From JBDTSW01 sp039930945 (lineage in GTDB: Bacteria; Actinomycetota; Thermoleophilia; Solirubrobacterales; 70-9): a stretch of DNA of 15,753 nucleotides. Shown one piece after another: positions 1-5,979 of the stretch; within the stretch, counting starts at the first letter, position 1; the number at the start of each line of letters is the position of its first letter. The notes beneath the pieces were generated by a model that was not told where the DNA came from, made no database searches, and was given only the letters and a program-made list of their open reading frames with translations. Position numbers and translations under genes: made by a program. The stretch lies in contig JBDTSW010000052.1 of NCBI GenBank assembly GCA_039930945.1, positions 1-15,753 on the forward strand, given 5' to 3'.

Positions 1-582
1 ACGATCCTGAAGACCTACGACGGCCGCTTCAAGGACCTCTTCCAGGAGATATTCGACGCCGAGTTCAAGCCCGACTTCGACGCCAGGGGACTGACCTACG
101 AGCACCGCCTGATCGACGACATGGTCGCCGCCGCGCTGAAGTGGGAGGGCGGCTACCTCTGGGCCTGCAAGAACTACGACGGCGACGTCCAGTCCGACAC
201 CGTCGCCCAGGGCTTCGGCTCGCTCGGCCTGATGACCAGCGTGCTGATGACCCCCGACGGCAAGACGGTCGAGGCCGAGGCCGCCCACGGCACCGTCACC
301 CGCCACTACCGCCAGCACCAGCAGGGCAATCCGACCTCGACCAACCCGATCGCCTCGATCTTCGCCTGGACCCGCGCCCTCGCCGCTCGTGGCAGGATGG
401 ACTCGACGCCCGAGGTCTCCGCCTTCGCCGACGCGCTCGAGCGGGTATGTGTGGAGACGGTCGAGAGCGGGAAGATGACCAAGGACCTGGCGCTGCTGGT
501 CGGCCCCGATCAGGGGTTCCAGACGACCCAGGAGTTCCTGGCCTCGATAGACGAAAACCTTGAGAAGGAGATGAGCGAGTGA
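1..582 (+). CDS. icd: NADP-dependent isocitrate dehydrogenase, C-terminal part (5' end outside window)
   Basis: The frame is open from base 1 and gives 193 residues ending at TGA 580-582. It oxidatively decarboxylates isocitrate to 2-oxoglutarate in the cytosolic TCA cycle, making NADPH. The visible part carries the hallmark stretch of the eukaryote-like homodimeric NADP-IDH class: WEGGYLWACKNYDGDVQSD, whose acidic residues bind the divalent metal and isocitrate, then the cofactor-side segment AEAAHGTVTRHYR and NPIASIFAW. Family members are about 400-415 residues, so roughly half is missing upstream. The last codons overlap the malate dehydrogenase start by 4 nt (GTGA), so the two are almost certainly co-translated. 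Class assignment is firm; the gene symbol follows convention. Confidence 0.95.
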   Translation, partial: TILKTYDGRFKDLFQEIFDAEFKPDFDARGLTYEHRLIDDMVAAALKWEGGYLWACKNYDGDVQSDTVAQGFGSLGLMTSVLMTPDGKTVEAEAAHGTVTRHYRQHQQGNPTSTNPIASIFAWTRALAARGRMDSTPEVSAFADALERVCVETVESGKMTKDLALLVGPDQGFQTTQEFLASIDENLEKEMSE

Positions 583-1565
583 GCACGCCAGTCAATGTCA
601 CCGTCACCGGCGCCGCGGGCCAGATCGGCTACGCGCTGCTCTTCCGCATCGCCTCCGGCCAGATGCTCGGCGACGACACCCCGGTCCACCTCAACCTGCT
701 CGAGATCCCCGACGCGGTCAAGGCCACCGAGGGCACCGCGATGGAGCTCGACGACTGCGCCTTCCCGCTGCTGGCCGGGGTCGACATCCACGACGACCCC
801 AAGACCGCCTTCGACGGCTGCAATCTCGGCCTGCTGGTCGGCGCCCGCCCCCGCGGGCCGGGGATGGAGCGCTCAGATCTGCTGGAGGCGAACGGAGGCA
901 TCTTCAAGCCTCAGGGCGAGGCGATCAACGCCGGCGCTGCCGACGACATCAAGATCCTCGTCGTCGGCAACCCGGCCAACACCAACGCGCTGATCGCCGC
1001 CTCGAACGCCCCCGATGTGCCCTCCGAGCGCTTCACCGCGATGCTCCGCCTCGATCACAACCGCGCGGTCGCCCAGCTCTCCCAGCGCCTCGGCGTGACC
1101 GTCGCGGACGTCTCGAAGATGACCGTCTGGGGCAACCACTCGACCACCCAGTACCCCGATTTGGTCAACGCCAGGGTCAACGGCGAGTCGGCCTGGGACG
1201 CGGCCGGCGACGAGGCCTGGATCGCCGACACCTTCATCCCCACCGTCGCCAAGCGCGGCGCCGCGGTGATCGACGCCCGCGGGGCCTCCAGCGCCGCCTC
1301 GGCCGCCAACGCCGCGATCAGCCACGTCCACGACTGGGTGCTCGGCACCCCCGAGGGCGACTGGGTCTCGATGGGCGTTCCCGCCGACGGCTCCTATGGG
1401 ATCGCCGAGGGGATCATCTCCGGCCACCCCTGCAGCTGCGCGGGCGGCTCCTATGCGATCGTCGAGGGCCTCGAGATCACCGAGTTCTCACGCGGGCGGA
1501 TCGACGCCTCCGTGGCCGAGCTGCGCTCCGAGCGCGACGCGGTCGCGGGGTTGGGGCTGGTCTAG
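579..1565 (+). CDS. mdh: Malate dehydrogenase
   Basis: The protein (328 residues, normal family length) interconverts malate and oxaloacetate with NAD in the TCA cycle. The Rossmann motif GAAGQIG is at residues 11-17. Substrate-binding arginines lie in the mobile loop GARPRGPGMERSD (R92, R98), and N133 is in GNPANTN. The catalytic relay is D159/R162 in RLDHNRA and H187 in WGNHST. This places it in the cytosolic-type MDH group common in actinobacteria. The start is GTG 579, overlapping the icd stop. A purine-rich Shine-Dalgarno, GAGAAGGAG at 562-570, sits 8 nt upstream inside icd. It is the last gene of the operon; a stem-loop follows. Confidence 0.97.
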   Translation: MSTPVNVTVTGAAGQIGYALLFRIASGQMLGDDTPVHLNLLEIPDAVKATEGTAMELDDCAFPLLAGVDIHDDPKTAFDGCNLGLLVGARPRGPGMERSDLLEANGGIFKPQGEAINAGAADDIKILVVGNPANTNALIAASNAPDVPSERFTAMLRLDHNRAVAQLSQRLGVTVADVSKMTVWGNHSTTQYPDLVNARVNGESAWDAAGDEAWIADTFIPTVAKRGAAVIDARGASSAASAANAAISHVHDWVLGTPEGDWVSMGVPADGSYGIAEGIISGHPCSCAGGSYAIVEGLEITEFSRGRIDASVAELRSERDAVAGLGLV

Positions 1566-1572
1566 GGGCCTG

Positions 1573-1603
1573 CGGGACGCGGCGCGCGAGCGTTTGCGTC
1601 CCG
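1573..1603 (+). terminator. Stem-loop after the icd-mdh operon
   Basis: CGGGACGC (1573-1580) and GCGTCCCG (1596-1603) form a perfect 8-bp inverted repeat with a 15-nt loop, 7 nt after the mdh stop. No T-tract follows, so it may be a non-canonical terminator or a 3'-end stabilising hairpin. Confidence 0.4.
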
Positions 1604-1651
1604 GCACAAGCGCGCGTAGACAAGTGACGCCCGCGCCGCCACAGTGGCTGG

Positions 1652-2614
1652 GTGGGCAGGGGTCAGCTACGAAGTCAGCCACTACGGCTGAGTTTGTTGA
1701 GTTCACCGGTTTGGGCGAGGGTTGCGGTGGTGGCGACCCGGCAGCATGGGGTCCTGGCGGTGTCTCAGCTTCGGGAGATTGGGCTGACCACCGCGGCGAT
1801 TCATCACCGTGTCGCCGGGGGCCACCTTCACCGCACCCACCGCGGCGTCTACGCGGTCGGCCACAAGCGCCTGACTCGAAAGGGGCGATTCTTGGCGGCC
1901 GTCCTGGCGTGCGGCCCCGCCGCAGCCATCTCGCATCGGTCGGCCGCCTCCCTACTCGATCTCCGTCCCTCTGCACGCGCGCAGATCGACATCACCGTCT
2001 CGGATCGCACCGTGCGCTCGCGCCCCGGCATCCGTGCGCATCGAGCGACCCTGCTACCCCGCGACGTCACCACCATCGACCACATCCCCTGCACGTCGGT
2101 CGCCCGCACCCTGCTCGACCTCGCGGGCGAACTGGACGCAGCCGCGCTCGACCGTGCCCTTCAGCGCGCCGAGGTCCTTCGCGTCCTCGATACCGCCGGC
2201 GTCCAGGACGTCCTCGACCGCGGCGATGGTCACCGCGGGGTCGCGAAGCTCGACCACGCCCTCACTCTCTACCTGCCCGAGATCCACACCCGCTCGGAGC
2301 TGGAAGCGCGTTTCCTCGCCCTCTGCAGATCCGCCTCCCTACCCAGCCCCGTCGTCAACGGACGAATCGAGGTGGGAGCCGACACCCTCGAGGTGGACTT
2401 CCATTGGCCCTCGTCGTGTCTGGTCGTGGAGACCGATGGCCACGCGACCCATGGAACCCGGGCGGCGTTCGAGCGGGATCGGCGCCGCGACCAGATGCTG
2501 ACCGCGGCCGGGTGGCGGGTCCTGAGGTTCACCTGGCGCCAGCTCGCCCGCCGGCCCGACGAGGTTGCCGGGACCGTGCGGGCGGCGCTGGGCTGCGCTC
2601 AGGCGGCCGTGTAG
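1652..2614 (+). CDS. AbiEi-like N-terminal domain / DUF559 (PD-(D/E)XK-like) protein
   Basis: The frame gives 320 residues from GTG 1652. The N-terminal part (about residues 25-70: ATRQHGVLAVSQL, AIHHRVAGGHLHRTHRGVYAVGH) is the winged-helix type seen in type IV AbiEi antitoxins. The C-terminal part (about 210-310) is a DUF559 domain of the Vsr-like restriction-endonuclease fold, with E218, D249 in EVDFHW, E260 and D262 in VVETDG, then DRRRDQML and WRVLRFTW. A DNA-binding or nuclease-like role is inferred; the true function is unknown. No AbiEii-type nucleotidyltransferase toxin is adjacent, so it is not a complete TA locus. The start is uncertain: homology seems to begin near residue 27, and GCGAGG at 1715-1720 is well placed for GTG 1727 or 1730, giving about 295 residues. 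It converges on and overlaps the next gene by 16 bp. Confidence 0.8.
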   Translation: MGRGQLRSQPLRLSLLSSPVWARVAVVATRQHGVLAVSQLREIGLTTAAIHHRVAGGHLHRTHRGVYAVGHKRLTRKGRFLAAVLACGPAAAISHRSAASLLDLRPSARAQIDITVSDRTVRSRPGIRAHRATLLPRDVTTIDHIPCTSVARTLLDLAGELDAAALDRALQRAEVLRVLDTAGVQDVLDRGDGHRGVAKLDHALTLYLPEIHTRSELEARFLALCRSASLPSPVVNGRIEVGADTLEVDFHWPSSCLVVETDGHATHGTRAAFERDRRRDQMLTAAGWRVLRFTWRQLARRPDEVAGTVRAALGCAQAAV

Positions 2615-2955
2615 GAGCGGCCGTCCTTGCGCACCCGGCCCTCTTTCTGGAGGTCGCCGAGCACCCGGTAGATGTAGTTCGGCTTGATCTTCAACTGCTT
2701 GGCGATATCCGACGCCCCGATGCCCGGGTTCTCGGAGATCAGCTTCACGGCCTGGTCGGTGCGGGTGTTGCCGCGACGGCGGCGTCCGCGCGGGCGGCCC
2801 TTGCCCGAGCGGCGCGGGCGGCCTGGGCCGCGGCGTCCCTCGCGCCCGCCGGTGAGGCCGGCGAGGGCGCGCGCGAGATTCTCGCGCTCGGCCTCGAGCT
2901 CCTTGATCCTCTCCCGGAGCAGGTTCGCCGCTTGGTCTACTGTCTTCGATGTCAT
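2599..2955 (-). CDS. Small winged-helix DNA-binding protein with coiled-coil and AT-hook-like linker
   Basis: The chosen start, ATG 2955-2953, gives 118 residues. Residues 5-33 are heptad-like (QAANLLRERIKELEAERENLARALAGL) and probably dimerise. Residues 38-62 are a strongly basic Gly/Arg/Pro linker with two AT-hook-like GRP cores (GPGRPRR, GKGRPRG). Residues 63-118 look like a winged helix: TDQAVKLISENPGIGASDIAKQLKI, then NYIYRVLGDLQKEGRVRKDGRSY. A DNA-binding regulator or nucleoid-associated role is inferred. The frame stays open 34 codons further upstream, but that part is compositionally poor and crosses the probable promoter. An AAAGGGGA Shine-Dalgarno lies about 11 nt before ATG 2955. 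It is divergent from the GNAT gene, with repeated CCACTGT elements between them, so autoregulation is plausible. I do not recognise a named family. Confidence 0.8.
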   Translation of the reverse strand: MTSKTVDQAANLLRERIKELEAERENLARALAGLTGGREGRRGPGRPRRSGKGRPRGRRRRGNTRTDQAVKLISENPGIGASDIAKQLKIKPNYIYRVLGDLQKEGRVRKDGRSYTAA

Positions 2956-2957
2956 CA

Positions 2958-2968
2958 GGAACAGTTCC
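2958..2968. promoter_or_regulatory. GGAAC-A-GTTCC inverted repeat over the Shine-Dalgarno of the winged-helix gene
   Basis: A perfect 5-1-5 inverted repeat overlaps the GGGGAACTG ribosome-binding region on the minus strand, just 2 nt before ATG 2955. It could be an operator half-array or chance; there is no further support. Confidence 0.25.
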
Positions 2969-2980
2969 CCTTTCGTTCTG

Positions 2981-3031
2981 CCACTGTGAGTGTGATGTTG
3001 GCGTCTAGTTTCAGCCACTGTAACAGTGTGG
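2981..3031. promoter_or_regulatory. Repeated CCACTGT elements between divergent genes (candidate operators)
   Basis: CACTGT-A-ACAGTG at 3016-3028 is a perfect 6-1-6 inverted repeat. CCACTGT also occurs at 2981-2987, followed by a degenerate right half (AGTGTG), and ACAGTG recurs at 3065-3070. The two CCACTGT copies are 34 bp apart, close to three helical turns. The position between the divergent winged-helix and GNAT genes fits a shared operator, perhaps for the winged-helix protein itself. That link is inference. Confidence 0.45.
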
Positions 3032-3067
3032 TTTAGTGGAGGATCCTTGCGCAACACAGAGGTGACA

Positions 3068-3580
3068 GTGCGTCCCTCGGTGCTCGGGGACGCCCGCGCG
3101 GTCGCGGCCGTTCACATCTCCTCCTGGAGAGGCGCATATCCGGGGTTGTTGCCGGCCGAGCTGCTCGACTCCCTCTCGCTGGCCGGGCGCGAGCGCCAGT
3201 GGCGCCGCTGGCTTGCGCCCGGGGGGGAGCGCTCCCGCACCCTGGTGGCCGAATCGAACGGCGCCGTGGTGGGCTTCTCGACCCTGGCGATCGAGTGCCG
3301 GGACGCCGATGAGCCCGAGGGCGTGGGCGAGATCCCGGCCCTCTATGTGCGGCCACGGTCATGGGGCTGCGGAGCGGGAACGGCGCTGATGGACGCTTCG
3401 GTGGCCCAGATGCGCGCCGGCGGCTGTCGCCAGGCGATTCTGTGGATGCTCGAGGGCAACGCCCGCGCGGCGAGCTTCTATGCCGGGCGGGGCTGGCGCG
3501 CCGACGGCGGTCGCAGGGCCAGCCAGTACTTCCCGGAGGTCGGTGGCCTGGTCGAGGTCCGCTTCCGGCGCGCGCTCTAG
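3068..3580 (+). CDS. GNAT-family N-acetyltransferase
   Basis: The protein transfers an acetyl group from acetyl-CoA to an amine; the substrate is unknown. GNAT features run in order: N-terminal RPSVLGDARAVAAVHISSWRGAYPGLLP (typical of the RimI-like/YhbS-like group), a central strand TLVAESNGAVVGFSTLA, motif A with the acetyl-CoA pyrophosphate loop (ALYVRPRSWGCGAGTALM), and motif B (ILWMLEGNARAASFYAGRGWRADG). From GTG 3068 it is 170 residues. I prefer this start because AGAGG at 3058-3062 lies 5 nt upstream and the protein then begins MRPS. The frame also opens at GTG 3026, TTG 3047 and GTG 3062. Its stop shares the CTAG at 3577-3580 with the convergent hydroxylase gene. Confidence 0.88.
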   Translation: MRPSVLGDARAVAAVHISSWRGAYPGLLPAELLDSLSLAGRERQWRRWLAPGGERSRTLVAESNGAVVGFSTLAIECRDADEPEGVGEIPALYVRPRSWGCGAGTALMDASVAQMRAGGCRQAILWMLEGNARAASFYAGRGWRADGGRRASQYFPEVGGLVEVRFRRAL

Positions 3581-4212
3581 TCGGGGCGCTTGGCGGCGCG
3601 GTCGCGCGGCCGCGTGCGGAAGACCGCGTCCCAGAGCGGGGAGGAGACCCCGTACCCGTACCGGTGGTCCTGGAAGTGGTGGCGCATGTGGTGCTCGCGC
3701 AGGCGCTTGCCGAAGTCGCTGCGCGGCACGAAGTGGTGCAGGTAGTAGTGGGTGTAGTCGTAGGCCAGGTAGCCGATCAGGAAGCCGGCGAACAGCGGCA
3801 GCGCGGTCGGGATTCCGAAGATCAGCCAAAAGACGCCGAAGAAGACCGCGGCCAGCGGGATCGAGGCGCCGGGCGGCATCACCAGCCGCAGCTTGTCGTT
3901 GGGATGGTCGTGGTGGACGCCGTGGATGATGAAGTGCATCCTGCGCCCGATCGCGTTGTCGGGCTGCCAGTGAAAGAGCTTGCGGTGCAGCCAGTACTCC
4001 GACAGGGTCCAGATCGCCAGCCCGGCGGCGACGAGCGCGACGATCTCGAGCGCGCCCTGGCCGTCGCGAGCGCCGAGGACGACCAGCGCCGCGATCATCG
4101 GCAGGAAGATCAGCGCGGGCACCGCCGGGTGGATCCTCGAGAAGAAATCGAGGAAGCGGTTGGAAAAAAGCGGTGGGGAGGCGCTCAGGTGCCTCGTGCG
4201 TTCATGTGCCAT
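3577..4212 (-). CDS. Fatty acid hydroxylase / sterol desaturase superfamily membrane protein
   Basis: The protein (211 residues) is an integral membrane non-haem di-iron enzyme that probably hydroxylates a fatty acyl chain; the substrate is unknown. The diagnostic His clusters are present in order: HRKLFH (76-81), HGVHH (97-101), HYYLHH (155-160) and HHMRHH (174-179), with H183 after. Hydrophobic segments lie around residues 30-48, 53-73 and 117-150. The arrangement resembles the FA2H/Scs7-type 2-hydroxylase group without the cytochrome b5 domain. The start ATG 4212 is chosen because the protein then begins MAHERTRHLSASPPLF. The frame stays open upstream, but that portion is divergent non-coding and the antisense of a neighbour. 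The upstream promoter predicts a very short leader. The 3' end overlaps the GNAT stop by 4 bp. Confidence 0.9.
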   Translation of the reverse strand: MAHERTRHLSASPPLFSNRFLDFFSRIHPAVPALIFLPMIAALVVLGARDGQGALEIVALVAAGLAIWTLSEYWLHRKLFHWQPDNAIGRRMHFIIHGVHHDHPNDKLRLVMPPGASIPLAAVFFGVFWLIFGIPTALPLFAGFLIGYLAYDYTHYYLHHFVPRSDFGKRLREHHMRHHFQDHRYGYGVSSPLWDAVFRTRPRDRAAKRPD

Positions 4213-4222
4213 GGCCCGCGGA

Positions 4223-4251
4223 ATTCTAGCGGCGCCAGGCTGTTCCCGCAA
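4223..4251 (-). promoter_or_regulatory. Promoter for the hydroxylase gene, near-leaderless
   Basis: On the minus strand TTGCGG (4251-4246) and TAGAAT (4228-4223) are spaced 17 bp apart. The -10 ends 10 nt before ATG 4212, so the predicted transcript starts only about 3-4 nt ahead of the start codon. No Shine-Dalgarno is visible. Confidence 0.5.
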
Positions 4252-4331
4252 AGCCCGCGAATCGACGGCAGCGACCTTCGAAGAAACTCCGGCGATTTGC
4301 GGAAACCGCTCCTGCAGGGGACCCTGGCGAA

Positions 4332-4340
4332 TGCCACTAT
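4332..4340 (+). promoter_or_regulatory. Extended -10 (TGC-CACTAT) just before the Cys-rich gene
   Basis: TG-C-CACTAT ends 7 nt before GTG 4348, the spacing expected for a leaderless transcript. The hexamer is only a partial match to consensus. A CAGGG-GA-CCCTG palindrome (4315-4326) lies just upstream. Confidence 0.35.
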
Positions 4341-4347
4341 CGCCGCC

Positions 4348-4602
4348 GTGATCAAGGTCGAACAGCCGCCGCCCGAGCTCGCCGAGGCCCTCGGCCTCCC
4401 GCGCAAGACCGGCAAGCGCTCGCGTAAGAATGGCCGCAGCTGCGCCGACTGCTTCTTCCATCGCAAGATGCTCTGCGCGCTGGCCCTCGACGAGCCCTGC
4501 TCCACCTTCCGGCCCGACAGTCCCGACGGCCTGGTCCCGCCGCGCCAGCCCTCGCTGTTGCTTCGCCAGGCCGCCGACGAGCCCCTCGCCGAGTCCGCCT
4601 GA
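4348..4602 (+). CDS. Small Cys-rich protein with CxxC...C...C motif, unknown function
   Basis: From GTG 4348 the protein has 84 residues. The N-terminal third is polar and basic (PRKTGKRSRKNGR). The centre holds four cysteines and a histidine in SCADCFFHRKMLCALALDEPCSTFRPD (C32, C35, C42, C51, H38), which looks like a compact metal-binding knuckle. The tail is Pro/Ala/Leu rich. No signal peptide or membrane segment is visible. The patterned cysteines and the extended -10 seven bases upstream support a real, probably leaderless gene, though the frame is short and lacks a Shine-Dalgarno. It is divergent from the hydroxylase gene and precedes the MBL gene. I recognise no named family; zinc binding is inferred. 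Confidence 0.65.
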   Translation: MIKVEQPPPELAEALGLPRKTGKRSRKNGRSCADCFFHRKMLCALALDEPCSTFRPDSPDGLVPPRQPSLLLRQAADEPLAESA

Positions 4603-4636
4603 GGACCCACGCACCCTCGCGTGCAGGCGCCCCGAT

Positions 4637-4663
4637 CCCGCCCGCCCCGTGCCGGCGGGCGGG
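4637..4663. repeat. Perfect 10-bp inverted repeat between the Cys-rich and MBL genes
   Basis: CCCGCCCGCC (4637-4646) and GGCGGGCGGG (4654-4663) pair perfectly around a 7-nt loop. It lies 34 nt after the Cys-rich stop and directly abuts the -10 box of the next gene. It could terminate the upstream transcript, although only TT follows, or act as an operator in the -35 region. The sequence alone does not decide. Confidence 0.5.
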
Positions 4664-4664
4664 T

Positions 4665-4670
4665 TAGAGT
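4665..4670 (+). promoter_or_regulatory. -10 box TAGAGT for the MBL gene
   Basis: TAGAGT ends 11 nt before ATG 4682 and no Shine-Dalgarno is present, so a leader of about 5 nt is predicted. The -35 position falls in the GC-rich inverted repeat and shows no consensus. Confidence 0.4.
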
Positions 4671-4681
4671 GAATCGCCACT

Positions 4682-5476
4682 ATGCGGGTGACGGTTCTCG
4701 GCAAGTCGCCGTCGTGGCAGGACGCCGGCGGCGCGTGCAGCGGATATCTGGTCGAGGATGGAGACACCTCGCTGCTGCTCGACTGCGGCAACGGCGTCTT
4801 CGGCAAGCTCCGCCAGCGCCGTGACTACACCGAGATCGACGCCGTCGTCATCTCCCACCTGCACGCGGACCACATCCTCGACCTGGTGCCGTACGCCTAC
4901 GCGCTCACCTACGCGCCACGCCAGCAGCCCGTCCCGGTGCCCCCCTGGCCCGGTACCGACTCGCCCGCGCGGCCGCGGCTGATCGCGCCCCCGGGCGGGA
5001 TCGAGACCTTCCGCCGGATCGTCGGCAGCTGGGGCGACGACCACCTGATCGACACCGCCTTCGCCGTCGAGGAATACGAGCGTGACTCGAGCCTCGAGGT
5101 CGACGACCTGAGAATCCGCTTCCGCGAGGTCCAGCACTTCACCGAGACCTACGCGGTCGAGCTGCGCTCCGTCACCGACGGCGGCCGTTTCACCTTCGGC
5201 GCCGACTCTCGCCCCGACGACGAGCTGGTCGCCTTCGCCGAGGGAACCGACCTGCTCTTGGTCGAGGCCACGCTCCCACGGCCCGAGCGCAGCGGCCGGC
5301 GTGGGCATCTGACGCCTGAGGAGGCTGGTGAGCACGGCCGCCGCGCGGGCGCCAAGCGGGTGGTCATCACCCACATCTCCGACGAGCTGGACCAGGTCTG
5401 GGCTCGCAAGCAGGCGTCGGCCGCCTTCGGCTCGCCGGTGGAGGTCGCCCGCGAGGGGGCCGTCTACGAGCTCTGA
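4682..5476 (+). CDS. MBL-fold (RNase Z-like) metal-dependent hydrolase
   Basis: The protein (264 residues) is a cytosolic metallo-beta-lactamase-fold hydrolase with a complete two-metal site: H59, H61, D63 and H64 in SHLHADH, H152 (VQHF), D175 (FGADS), and H231 in VVITHI, plus H209 in the GHLTPEEAGEHGRRAGAKR segment. The layout matches the YhfI/ElaC-like branch related to RNase Z and phosphodiesterases. The long exosite arm of true tRNase Z is not evident, so tRNA 3' processing should not be assumed. Substrate unknown. ATG 4682 is the first start after the -10 box. It stands apart from hsp20 by 50 bp. Confidence 0.88.
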   Translation: MRVTVLGKSPSWQDAGGACSGYLVEDGDTSLLLDCGNGVFGKLRQRRDYTEIDAVVISHLHADHILDLVPYAYALTYAPRQQPVPVPPWPGTDSPARPRLIAPPGGIETFRRIVGSWGDDHLIDTAFAVEEYERDSSLEVDDLRIRFREVQHFTETYAVELRSVTDGGRFTFGADSRPDDELVAFAEGTDLLLVEATLPRPERSGRRGHLTPEEAGEHGRRAGAKRVVITHISDELDQVWARKQASAAFGSPVEVAREGAVYEL

Positions 5477-5513
5477 GCCGCTCGGGCCCCTGCTGACCTC
5501 CGGCCCTCGTCGC

Positions 5514-5519
5514 TACGCT
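5514..5519 (+). promoter_or_regulatory. -10 box TACGCT, leaderless hsp20
   Basis: TACGCT ends 7 nt before ATG 5527, placing the predicted transcription start at or next to the A of the start codon. A weak -35-like CTGACC lies at 5493-5498, 15 bp away. There is no Shine-Dalgarno. Confidence 0.4.
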
Positions 5520-5526
5520 TGAGCTG

Positions 5527-5979
5527 ATGGCGCGGCAGCGGGATCTATTGGTCAACTTCGAGCGCATGCGGCGCGAGATGGATGAGCTCTTCGGCGACGT
5601 TTGGGGGGAGGGATGGTTCCCCGGTCGCGCCCAGTCCGGTTTTTCACCCCGCGTCGACGTTTACTACTGCGGCGGCGAGCCGCCGCTGGCGATCGTCAAG
5701 GCCGAGCTCGCCGGGGTGCCGATGGGCACCGTCAACCTCGAGATCTCCGGACGCGACCTGGTGATCTCGGGGGAACGACCCGTGCAGGAGACGGAGGGCC
5801 GCGTGTACCAGCAGGTCGAGATCGAGGCCGGACGGTTCCGCCGCATCGTCGAGCTCAACGCCGACGTCGTTGCCGACCAGGCCCGCGCCACCTACGAGGA
5901 CGGCGTCCTTCGGGTTGAGCTGCCGCTGAACATCGGCGGTCAGGCGAGCCGCCGGGTCCCGATCGAGCAGGGAGACTGA
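5527..5979 (+). CDS. Hsp20/alpha-crystallin family small heat-shock protein
   Basis: The protein (150 residues) is an ATP-independent holdase that binds unfolding proteins in the cytosol. The N-terminal arm (LLVNFERMRREMDELFGDVW) is typical. The alpha-crystallin domain spans about 38-138, with PRVDVYY, VKAELAGVPMGTVNLEISGRDLVISGER and the signature YEDGVLRVELPL. A C-terminal VPI (RRVPIE) matches the I/V-x-I/V motif that docks neighbouring subunits. The stop overlaps the lon start by one base, so the two chaperone/protease genes are co-expressed. A single CTTGAG hexamer (5518-5523) near the start is only half of an HspR-type site, so HspR control is not supported. Confidence 0.93.
   Translation: MARQRDLLVNFERMRREMDELFGDVWGEGWFPGRAQSGFSPRVDVYYCGGEPPLAIVKAELAGVPMGTVNLEISGRDLVISGERPVQETEGRVYQQVEIEAGRFRRIVELNADVVADQARATYEDGVLRVELPLNIGGQASRRVPIEQGD

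Noticed and set aside
1652..2614. Complete AbiE toxin-antitoxin locus
   Set aside because: No nucleotidyltransferase toxin gene is adjacent; neighbours are mdh and a winged-helix protein.
1396..3036. Long plus-strand open frame (546 codons) across mdh, DUF559 and winged-helix genes
   Set aside because: Arg/Pro-rich translation typical of an off-frame reading, and it crosses three well-supported genes.
4213..4806. N-terminal extension of the hydroxylase by 198 residues
   Set aside because: The extension is antisense to the Cys-rich and MBL genes, and a good promoter lies right before ATG 4212.
5518..5523. HAIR (HspR) operator before hsp20
   Set aside because: Only one CTTGAG half is present; the matching ACTCAAG half at 7-nt spacing is missing.
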